DNA from: Methylococcaceae bacterium | Lineage (GTDB): Bacteria; Pseudomonadota; Gammaproteobacteria; Methylococcales; Methylococcaceae | Assembly: GCA_005792805.1 (NCBI GenBank) | Contig: SXQV01000228.1 | Span: 1 to 7,050, forward strand | Reading direction: 5' to 3' | Length of the DNA: 7,050 nucleotides | Part shown: positions 1-5,590 of the stretch, piece by piece | Position numbering within the stretch: the first letter of the stretch is position 1 | Layout: the number at the start of each line of letters is the position of its first letter | Notes under the pieces: model-generated | Database searches by the model: none | What the model was told of the DNA's origin: nothing | Seen by the model: only the letters and a program-made list of their open reading frames with translations | Translations under genes and position numbers: made by a program

Positions 1-638
1 CCGCCGATGGCCATGACCATGTGAATGCCGAACAGCAAGGCAACTCCGGTCATGACATACAAGGGCAGCATTCCTTCTGTCCCGTCCACATTCAGGAACC
101 ACCGGCCGACAACAATTGCCGCAATGAGCAGGCCAAGATTCAGGAAATGTCTTGCGGGTAGCATCACGGGTTTGCCGGTAATTTTCCCCGAAAGCTTGCC
201 GAACGCGATCAGCGAACCAGAGAAGGTGACCGCTCCGATGAGAATCCCGATATAGATTTCCACTTCATGAATGGTCTTCTCGACACCCGACAGGTGGCTC
301 GCAGGGTCCAGATAATTGGCGTAACCCACCAGTACAGCCGCCAGACCGACGAGGCTGTGCATTAGCGCGACCAATTCCGGCATTTCGGTCATCTTCACCT
401 TTTTAGCGGCAAAGATGCCTATGGACGCCCCGATGAGGATGGCGATCACGAGTGGCAGGTAGCCGGTACTGGTAACTTTTGGCCCGGCAATCGTTGCCAG
501 AATGGCAATCGACATGCCGAATATGCCGTAGAAATTACCTCGGCGTGCGCTTTCAGGGTTGGATAATCCACCCAAACTCAGAATGAAGAGTACGGTGGCG
601 GCGATGTAGGAGACAGTGACTAATCCTTCAGAAAACAT
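1..638 (-). CDS. pntB: NAD(P) transhydrogenase subunit beta (N-terminal part, cut by window edge)
   Basis: This encodes the beta subunit of the inner-membrane proton-translocating transhydrogenase (NADH + NADP+ + H+ entering = NAD+ + NADPH). About 212 codons are visible, starting MFSEGLVTVSYIAA, against roughly 460 residues for the family. What is seen is the membrane domain: hydrophobic helices near residues 4-24, 34-52, 58-78, 86-108, 127-147, 168-184 and 192-210. H94, in the stretch EMPELVALMHSLVGLAAVL, matches the conserved histidine (His91 of the E. coli beta subunit) linked to proton translocation. The frame breaks at the window edge in the MVMAIGG stretch, so the later helices and the NADP(H)-binding domain III lie outside. 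The ATG at 636-638 is preceded by GCGGAG (648-653, minus strand) at 9-nt spacing. It begins 18 bp after the pntA stop, so the two genes are one operon. Identity is very secure; completeness cannot be judged. Confidence 0.96.
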   Translation of the reverse strand, partial: MFSEGLVTVSYIAATVLFILSLGGLSNPESARRGNFYGIFGMSIAILATIAGPKVTSTGYLPLVIAILIGASIGIFAAKKVKMTEMPELVALMHSLVGLAAVLVGYANYLDPASHLSGVEKTIHEVEIYIGILIGAVTFSGSLIAFGKLSGKITGKPVMLPARHFLNLGLLIAAIVVGRWFLNVDGTEGMLPLYVMTGVALLFGIHMVMAIG

Positions 639-656
639 GGTTGAAAACTCCGCTAT

Positions 657-2207
657 TTATTTCCGGAACATGCTGAGCATGCGCTGGGTAACCCAGAAGC
701 CGCCGGCCATGTTGATGGAAGTGAGAACCAGGGCGATGCCGGCGAGGATCTTGATTTCCGGTGAGGAAATCTGAACCAGCGCACCAATCGCGATGATGCT
801 GGAGATGGCATTGGTCACGATCATCATCGGAGTATGCAGCGCCGGGGTGACATTCCAGATCACCATATAGCCGACAAAGCAGGCGAGTACGAACACCGTG
901 AAGTGCTCCATGAAGGCGGCGGGGGCGTTGGCACCTACCCACCAGAACAGCAAACCGGCCACGGCAGTTTTCAGGCTGGTGCTGGCCCAGGCAGGCAGTA
1001 GCGGTGGTTTTTCCTCCTTGACCACTGCGGCGGTAACCGCTGCGCCCGGTTTGGGTGCCGCTGATACGGCAATGGGGGGCGGCGGCCAGGTGATGGAGCC
1101 GTCCTTGACGACGGTCGCACCCCGTATCATTTCGTCGTCCATGTTGACCGTGATTTTTCCATCCTTTTCCTTGCAAAGTTCTTCCAGCAGACGGAGCAGG
1201 TTGGTTGAATAAAGCGTGGACGACTGACGCGCCAGACGGCTGGGCAGGTCGGTGTAGCCGATGATGGTCACGCCGTGCTTAACGACGACCTTGCCCGGCT
1301 CGGTGAGTTCGCAGTTGCCGCCCTGCTCGGCGGCCAGGTCAACAATCACGCTGCCGGGTTTCATGGACCGGACCATCTCGGCGGTAATCAGCCGGGGTGC
1401 CGGTTTACCAGGAATCAGAGCCGTGGTGATGATGATGTCCACGTCCCTGGCCTGGTTGGCGTAGAGCTCTTTTTGGGCTTTTTGAAACCCTTCGCTCATA
1501 ACCTTGGCGTAACCGCCGGCGGTTGAGCCTTCCTCTTTGTAATCGACCTCGACGAACTCGGCGCCCATCGACTTGACCTGATCCTTAACCTCGGGCCGTG
1601 TGTCGGACGCGCGAACGATAGCACCCAGACCATTAGCGGCACCGATGGCCGCCAGTCCGGCGACACCGACACCGATGATGAAGACCTTGGCCGGCGGAAC
1701 CTTGCCGGCGGCGGTTCCCTGGCCGGTAAAGAATCGGCCGAATTCGTGGGCCGCTTCGATGACGGCGCGGTAGCCGGCAATGTTGGCCATCGAGCTCAAT
1801 GCGTCGAGTTTCTGTGCCCGTGAAATGCGGGGCACGCTATCCATGGCGATGACGGTGGCCTTTTTAGCCGCCAGTTTTTCCATTAGTTCAGGGTTCTGGG
1901 CCGGCCAAATGAAGCTGACGAGGCTGCCGCCCTCGCGGAGGCGGGCGACCTCATCGATGGATTGTTCAGGATGAATTTCCGGGCCACGCACCTTGAGGAT
2001 GATGTCCGATTCCGACCAGACTCCTGCCGGATCTGCAATATCACAACCGACAGCGCGATAAGCCTCATCGGAAAAGTTGGCCGCTGCACCGGCACCGCTC
2101 TCCACAGTCACGGAAAATCCCAGTTTGATCAGCTTTTCAGCGACCTCTGGCACCGTGGCTACGCGCTTCTCTCCGGCGTGCACTTCTTTGGGGACACCAA
2201 TTCGCAT
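657..2207 (-). CDS. pntA: NAD(P) transhydrogenase subunit alpha, complete, fused form
   Basis: This encodes the alpha subunit of the proton-translocating transhydrogenase, carrying the NAD(H)-binding domain I and four membrane helices. The 516-residue length fits the fused E. coli-type subunit (about 510) rather than the split PntAA/PntAB form. Domain I spans about 1-375. It begins MRIGVPKE and contains the SFIWPAQNPELM block (98-109), the R127/Q132/D135 loop in RISRAQKLDALSSMANIAGY, the Rossmann glycine motif GVGVAG (179-184), and D202 in ASDTRPEV, which should contact the NAD ribose. A Pro/Ala/Lys linker (about 375-405) leads to helices near 411-427, 434-452, 460-480 and 485-505, ending in TQRMLSMFRK. 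The second glycine-motif residue is Val where E. coli has Ala. The ATG at 2205-2207 has a strong AGGAG site (2216-2220, minus strand) at 8-nt spacing. It is first in an operon with pntB and divergent from the ABC operon. Expression is usually tied to NADPH demand, but no operator could be assigned. Confidence 0.98.
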   Translation of the reverse strand: MRIGVPKEVHAGEKRVATVPEVAEKLIKLGFSVTVESGAGAAANFSDEAYRAVGCDIADPAGVWSESDIILKVRGPEIHPEQSIDEVARLREGGSLVSFIWPAQNPELMEKLAAKKATVIAMDSVPRISRAQKLDALSSMANIAGYRAVIEAAHEFGRFFTGQGTAAGKVPPAKVFIIGVGVAGLAAIGAANGLGAIVRASDTRPEVKDQVKSMGAEFVEVDYKEEGSTAGGYAKVMSEGFQKAQKELYANQARDVDIIITTALIPGKPAPRLITAEMVRSMKPGSVIVDLAAEQGGNCELTEPGKVVVKHGVTIIGYTDLPSRLARQSSTLYSTNLLRLLEELCKEKDGKITVNMDDEMIRGATVVKDGSITWPPPPIAVSAAPKPGAAVTAAVVKEEKPPLLPAWASTSLKTAVAGLLFWWVGANAPAAFMEHFTVFVLACFVGYMVIWNVTPALHTPMMIVTNAISSIIAIGALVQISSPEIKILAGIALVLTSINMAGGFWVTQRMLSMFRK

Positions 2208-2229
2208 AAGCGTTTCTCCTCGTTATAAT
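2201..2229 (+). promoter_or_regulatory. Candidate sigma-70 promoter directed toward the ABC operon
   Basis: The plus strand has TTCGCA (2201-2206, four of six matches to the -35 consensus), a 17-bp spacer, and a perfect TATAAT (2224-2229). Transcription would start near 2236 and leave a leader of about 260 nt before the ABC ATPase gene. The -35 box lies inside the first codons of pntA and the spacer covers the pntA ribosome site. This is a consensus match only; the match could be chance, and a start nearer the gene is possible. Confidence 0.33.
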
Positions 2230-2349
2230 TCCGGGCGCGCATGCCCCATGGGTCAAGCGCCTCATTATTGATTTACAGACACGTTTCAGGTGACGAGACG
2301 CTTGCCCAAGGAAGCGGCACTGGATGCCATGGCCTTGAACTGCCCGTGC

Positions 2350-2380
2350 AACGGTACCGTTCTGGCGTGTTTTGGCCAGA
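2350..2380. repeat. 12-bp perfect palindrome with adjacent small hairpin
   Basis: AACGGTACCGTT (2350-2361) is a perfect dyad. It shares its last base with a second inverted repeat, TCTGGC (2361-2366) and GCCAGA (2375-2380), separated by 8 nt. Neither is followed by a T-run on either strand, so an intrinsic terminator is unlikely. A regulator-binding site between the divergent operons is possible, but no family consensus was recognised. A chance 12-bp palindrome in a region of this size is uncommon but not rare. Confidence 0.4.
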
Positions 2381-2442
2381 CTCTCGTTTCGTCCCTGAGC
2401 CTATGTAATGGAAATGACTGGCAGGGTCAACTCTCCACCGTC

Positions 2443-2471
2443 TTTACACGGCTGTTTTTAATCGCTACTAC
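2443..2471 (+). promoter_or_regulatory. Weak alternative promoter just upstream of the ABC ATPase gene
   Basis: TTTACA (2443-2448, five of six to the -35 consensus) is followed after 17 bp by TACTAC (2466-2471, three of six to the -10 consensus). It is well placed, with a start expected near 2478 and a leader of about 20 nt, but the -10 box is poor. It competes with the better-matching but more distant candidate at 2201-2229. Confidence 0.22.
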
Positions 2472-2498
2472 CAATAGGCTGACATCGCATCAAGCAAC

Positions 2499-3443
2499 AT
2501 GAATGAGCTAATTCAAGTCGATCAACTCACGCGTTATTACGGCGATCATTGCGCCGTGAACAATGTCACCTTTACGCTGCGGAAAGGCGAAATTCTTGGG
2601 TTTCTGGGGCCGAACGGTGCCGGCAAATCCTCGACCATGCAAATGGTCTGCGGCAATCTGGCGCCGACGTCCGGTCAAATCAGGATTAATGGCATCGATA
2701 TTCTGGATAACCCCAAAGAAGCCAAGCGCGAGCTGGGTTATCTGCCGGAAATCCCTCCCGTGTATCGTGAACTGACGGTTGATGAATATCTGCTCTACTG
2801 CGCTCGCCTCCACGGAATCCCGCGTGAGCGATGGAAAGCCGCACTGGATCAGGCCAAGGAGCGTTGCGGGCTGACCGATGTTCAGGAGCGGCTGATCGGC
2901 AATTTGTCCAAGGGCTATCAGCAGCGCGTGGGTATCGCCCAGGCGATTCTGCATATGCCCGCCGCCATTATTCTCGATGAACCCACGGTGGGTCTCGACC
3001 CGTTACAGATCCGGGAAATCCGGGGGCTGATTCGCGAGCTGGGGCAGGAGCATGGCGTCATCCTCTCTACGCATATCCTGTCCGAGGTTCAGGAATCCTG
3101 TACGCAGGTTCAGATCATCAATCAGGGCAAGCTGGTGCTGAACGATAGTATCGAAGGCCTGGAGCAGCAGATGCGGGCCTCCAGTCTGGTGGTTGAATTG
3201 CAGCGGGCACCTGACCTCATGAAATTAGCCGGGATCCATGCGGTACAGAAGATCGATGACCTCGGCGAACAGCGTTACCGTATCTTCCACGACAAAGACT
3301 ACAACCCCGCTGAGCAACTGGCTGAAGTGATCGTCTCTTCCGGCTGGGGCCTGCGTGAACTCACGCCCGAGCGGCGCAGTATGGAGCAGATATTCATCGA
3401 CATTACCCGACAAACCCCCGCAAGTCAGGAGGCAGCCGCATGA
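2499..3443 (+). CDS. ABC-2 type transporter ATP-binding protein, GldA-like
   Basis: This is the cytoplasmic ATPase of an ABC-2 type transporter, 314 residues, predicted to dimerise and drive the membrane protein encoded next to it. The N-terminal two-thirds is a standard nucleotide-binding domain: Walker A GPNGAGKS (37-44), a Q-loop region GYLPEIPPVYRELTV (80-94) with Glu84 at the usual Gln position, a signature variant LSKGYQQR (136-143), Walker B AIILDEP (156-162) with Glu161 as the likely catalytic base, a D-loop GLDP (165-168) and H-loop His192 in STHIL. All catalytic motifs are intact. A C-terminal extension (about 225-314) ending ELTPERRSMEQIFIDIT is typical of the GldA and antibiotic-exporter branch. 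The ATG at 2499 has no clear Shine-Dalgarno sequence, and a nearby ATG at 2503 is out of frame. The stop overlaps the permease start. Family assignment is secure; the transported substrate is not known. Confidence 0.95.
   Translation: MNELIQVDQLTRYYGDHCAVNNVTFTLRKGEILGFLGPNGAGKSSTMQMVCGNLAPTSGQIRINGIDILDNPKEAKRELGYLPEIPPVYRELTVDEYLLYCARLHGIPRERWKAALDQAKERCGLTDVQERLIGNLSKGYQQRVGIAQAILHMPAAIILDEPTVGLDPLQIREIRGLIRELGQEHGVILSTHILSEVQESCTQVQIINQGKLVLNDSIEGLEQQMRASSLVVELQRAPDLMKLAGIHAVQKIDDLGEQRYRIFHDKDYNPAEQLAEVIVSSGWGLRELTPERRSMEQIFIDITRQTPASQEAAA
3427..3432 (+). promoter_or_regulatory. Ribosome binding site of the ABC permease gene
   Basis: AGGAGG lies inside the end of the ATPase gene. It is 7 nt before the ATG at 3440 and 10 nt before the tandem in-frame ATG at 3443. 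The spacing favours 3440, although the two starts differ by only one Met. Confidence 0.75.
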
Positions 3444-4195
3444 TGGCCCTGGTCATTGCCGGACGCGAATTCCGGTCCCTGTTTCTCTCGCCGCTGGCCT
3501 GGACGATGCTGGGTGTTATCCAGATTATTCTGGCCTACATGTTTCTGGCGCAGCTGGATTACTTCCTGATGGTGCAGCCGCGCATCGCCGGTATGGAGGA
3601 GGCACCCGGCATCACGGATCTGATTGTTGCGCCCCTGTTCGGCAATGCCGGCATCATTCTCTTGCTGGTTACGCCCTTGCTTACCATGCGGCTGATTAGT
3701 GAAGAACGTCGCAACCGCACACTCAGCCTGTTATTCACGGCCCCGGTCTCCATCAGCGAGATTGTCATCGGTAAATATCTCGGGGTACTGGCGTTCCTGC
3801 TGATTACCGTGGCCATGATTCTGTTGATGCCCTTATCACTGCTGTGGGGCGGCGGGCTGGATGCCGGCAAGCTGGTGGCCTGCGTCGTGGCGCTTACGCT
3901 GCTGTTGGCCGGTTTCGCGGCGGTGGGCCTTTATATGTCCGCCTTGGCGGCCCAGCCCACGGTGGCCGCCGTCAGTACGTTTGGTGCCTTGCTGCTGCTA
4001 TGGATCATCGATTGGTCTTCGCACTCCGGGAGCACGGGCGGTGGCGCTCTGGAATATCTTTCGCTGCTTCGCCATTACGAAGGGCTATTGAAAGGGCTGA
4101 TTACCACCACCGACCTCATTTATTTTGTGCTGTTCATCACCACGTTCCTGGTGCTGAGCGTTCACCGTCTCGATAACGACCGCCTGCAAAAATGA
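3440..4195 (+). CDS. ABC-2 type transporter permease, GldF-like
   Basis: This is the integral inner-membrane subunit partnered with the ATPase upstream, 251 residues, a normal length for ABC-2 permeases with six helices. Likely membrane segments are near 19-38, 62-84, 114-134, 145-168, 172-190 and 224-242. Between helices 2 and 3 lies the family's hallmark cytoplasmic stretch, LISEERRNRTLSLLFTAPVS followed by ISEIVIGKYLG (about 85-115), which in ABC-2 proteins forms the contact with the ATPase. The segment around 192-203 (SSHSGSTGGGAL) is a Gly/Ser-rich loop between the last two helices. The start overlaps the ATPase stop as ATGATGG, and its own stop overlaps the next gene as ATGA, so translation is probably coupled. 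Only one such permease is encoded, so a homodimer, or help from the GldG-like anchors, is inferred. Substrate unknown. Confidence 0.93.
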   Translation: MMALVIAGREFRSLFLSPLAWTMLGVIQIILAYMFLAQLDYFLMVQPRIAGMEEAPGITDLIVAPLFGNAGIILLLVTPLLTMRLISEERRNRTLSLLFTAPVSISEIVIGKYLGVLAFLLITVAMILLMPLSLLWGGGLDAGKLVACVVALTLLLAGFAAVGLYMSALAAQPTVAAVSTFGALLLLWIIDWSSHSGSTGGGALEYLSLLRHYEGLLKGLITTTDLIYFVLFITTFLVLSVHRLDNDRLQK

Positions 4196-5589
4196 AGATC
4201 AACCGTAAGACGCATCTCGAAATCCGCCTGCAGAATCTGCTGTTCAGTTTGCTGTTTCTGGTTGCCGTGGGCCTGGCCGCCTGGCTAAGCACCCAGTATT
4301 CCGCCCAGTTCGACTGGACGGCCAGCCACCGGCACACCCTGTCGGAAGCGAGCCGCAGGGTGCTGGATCTGGTGAAAGCGCCCGTCACGATTACGGCCTA
4401 TGCCCGTGAGAACCAGCAGGTTCGCGAGCCCATCCGTGATCTGCTTGATCGCTACAGCCGTTACAAGAAAGACTTCACCCTCCAGTTCGTCAATCCCGAT
4501 ACCCAGCCGGAAAAAGTCCGGCAATTGGGTATTCAGGTCGATGGTGAAATGGTCATTGACTATCAGGGACGCTCGGAAAAAATCCAGGAGGCCGGGGAAA
4601 CCAGTCTGACGAATGCCCTACAGCGATTGGCCACCGCTGAAGAGCGAACCATCGTCTTTCTCGAAGGCCATGGTGACCGCTCGCCACTGGGTAAGGCCAA
4701 TCATGATCTACAGCAGTTTGCCGATGAATTGAAGCGCAAGGGATTCACGATTGCAGCGGCAAATCTGGCTGTCACCCCCCTGATTCCCGACAACACCGAT
4801 GTGCTGGTGATAGCGGGGCCTCGCACGAATCTCCTGCCGGGGGAGCTCAAACTCATCGAAGACTATGTCACCAGGGGCGGCAATCTTTGGTGGCTGGGAG
4901 ATCCGGGGGACTTGCACGGACTCGCATCACTCGCGACGCAGCTGGGTGTCCGCTTCTTGCCCGGTGTCGTGGTGGATGCGTCCACCCAGCTGCTGGGTAT
5001 CGATGACCCTACTTTCGCACTGGTGTCCGATTATCCGCCCCACGCCATCACCCAGGGTTTTCAACAGATGACCATGTTTCCGTCTGCGGCGGCATTGGAT
5101 CAGAACGAAAAGAGCGACTTTGAAAAAGAGCCCGTGTTGGCCACCCTGCCGCGCTCCTGGACTGAGCTGGGACCGATTGAAGGGAAAATCGCCTATGACG
5201 CGGGTAAGGGTGAACGTCAGGGACCGCTGGATTTAGGCTATGCCATCACGCGCCCGCTGAGTCCGGATTCGACCGAAAAAGTGGCCGAAGATCAACCGGC
5301 GGAGGCCAAAACGCCGGTCGAACAGCGCATTATCGTGGTGGGGGATGGTGATTTTCTGTCCAACACGTACCTGGGCAATGGTGGAAATCTGGAGTTGGGC
5401 ATTAACATGGTGCAGTGGCTGAGTCGCGGTGATGCGCTCATCAATATACCGGCCAAGATCGCACCGGATCGTCAGTTACAGTTGTCCCCCTTTGCTTCCG
5501 GGGTCATTGCCATCGGTTTCCTGTTCGTCTTGCCTATGCTGCTGATTGGTACCGGTGCCTGGGTCTGGTTCAAACGCAGGAGCCGGTAA
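4192..5589 (+). CDS. GldG-family ABC transporter accessory protein, periplasmic domain with two membrane anchors
   Basis: This 465-residue protein belongs to the GldG / uncharacterised ABC-type transport family. Residues 15-33 form an N-terminal membrane helix after a basic start (MKINRKTHLEIRLQN). Residues 434-458 form a C-terminal helix followed by KRRSR, which places both ends in the cytoplasm and about 400 residues in the periplasm. Family landmarks are FDWTASHRHTLSEASRRVLD (40-59) with PVTITAYA, the LEGHGDRSPLG block (157-167), a PDNTDVLVIAGP strand-turn (199-210), the YVTRGGNLWWLGDP block (225-238), and VVGDGDFLSNTYLGNGGN (382-399). A charged, probably flexible segment lies at about 353-378. 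No catalytic motif is apparent, which suggests a binding or scaffold role, possibly on sugar or envelope polymers; that is inference. The ATG lies in an ATGA overlap without a clear ribosome site, so it is probably read by translational coupling. Confidence 0.9.
   Translation: MKINRKTHLEIRLQNLLFSLLFLVAVGLAAWLSTQYSAQFDWTASHRHTLSEASRRVLDLVKAPVTITAYARENQQVREPIRDLLDRYSRYKKDFTLQFVNPDTQPEKVRQLGIQVDGEMVIDYQGRSEKIQEAGETSLTNALQRLATAEERTIVFLEGHGDRSPLGKANHDLQQFADELKRKGFTIAAANLAVTPLIPDNTDVLVIAGPRTNLLPGELKLIEDYVTRGGNLWWLGDPGDLHGLASLATQLGVRFLPGVVVDASTQLLGIDDPTFALVSDYPPHAITQGFQQMTMFPSAAALDQNEKSDFEKEPVLATLPRSWTELGPIEGKIAYDAGKGERQGPLDLGYAITRPLSPDSTEKVAEDQPAEAKTPVEQRIIVVGDGDFLSNTYLGNGGNLELGINMVQWLSRGDALINIPAKIAPDRQLQLSPFASGVIAIGFLFVLPMLLIGTGAWVWFKRRSR
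5578..5582 (+). promoter_or_regulatory. Ribosome binding site fixing the start of the DUF4340 gene
   Basis: AGGAG sits 8 nt before the ATG at 5591, inside the last codons of the GldG-family gene. It decides in favour of 5591 over an upstream in-frame TTG at 5546, which would lie deep inside the preceding gene and would add 15 residues before the membrane helix. Confidence 0.8.
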
Positions 5590-5590
5590 A

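Larger units (their letters stand above)
2208..2498. other. Divergent intergenic region between pntA and the ABC operon
   Basis: This 291-bp region separates two divergently transcribed operons and should hold both promoters. Visible elements are the pntA Shine-Dalgarno site next to pntA, a perfect TATAAT on the plus strand (2224-2229), and a minus-strand TTGACC (2251-2256) that lacks a good -10 box at normal spacing. There is also an AACGGTACCGTT palindrome (2350-2361), an adjacent 6-bp hairpin (2361-2380), an 8-bp GCCATGGC palindrome (2326-2333), and a TTTACA-like -35 box (2443-2448). A GTG-initiated frame of 70 codons (2290-2502) crosses most of it and ends in an ATGA overlap with the ABC ATPase gene. 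It has no ribosome site and resembles no family I know, so I do not call it a gene. No tRNA, riboswitch or intrinsic terminator was recognised. Confidence 0.8.

Noticed and set aside
628..1176. 182-codon minus-strand reading frame overlapping the 3' half of pntA in another frame
   Set aside because: It lies fully over the secure pntA sequence and the pntA-pntB junction on the same strand. Its translation is rich in His, Arg and Gly with no domain, as expected from an out-of-frame reading of GC-rich coding DNA.
1423..1440. Run of GATGAT-like trinucleotides as a possible repeat
   Set aside because: It encodes the conserved PntA stretch around DVDIIITTA and is ordinary codon usage.
898..1526. 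Plus-strand frames antisense to pntA (104, 67 and 83 codons)
   Set aside because: They mirror conserved pntA codons, have no ribosome sites and resemble no known proteins.
2361..2380. Possible intrinsic terminator in the divergent region
   Set aside because: The stem is only 6 bp with an 8-nt loop, no T-run follows on either strand, and no gene ends here that would need one.
2508..2954. 148-codon minus-strand frame antisense to the ABC ATPase gene
   Set aside because: It overlaps the conserved Walker A to signature region of a secure gene; the frame is explained by the codon constraint of the sense gene.
3355..3699. 114-codon plus-strand frame across the ATPase-permease junction
   Set aside because: It is out of frame with both real genes, and the tandem ATG with AGGAGG explains the junction.
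5546..5590. Upstream in-frame TTG start giving the DUF4340 protein 15 extra residues
   Set aside because: It would overlap the preceding gene by 44 bp, lacks a ribosome site, and would put a Gly/Pro-rich stretch before the membrane helix. The ATG at 5591 has AGGAG at ideal spacing.
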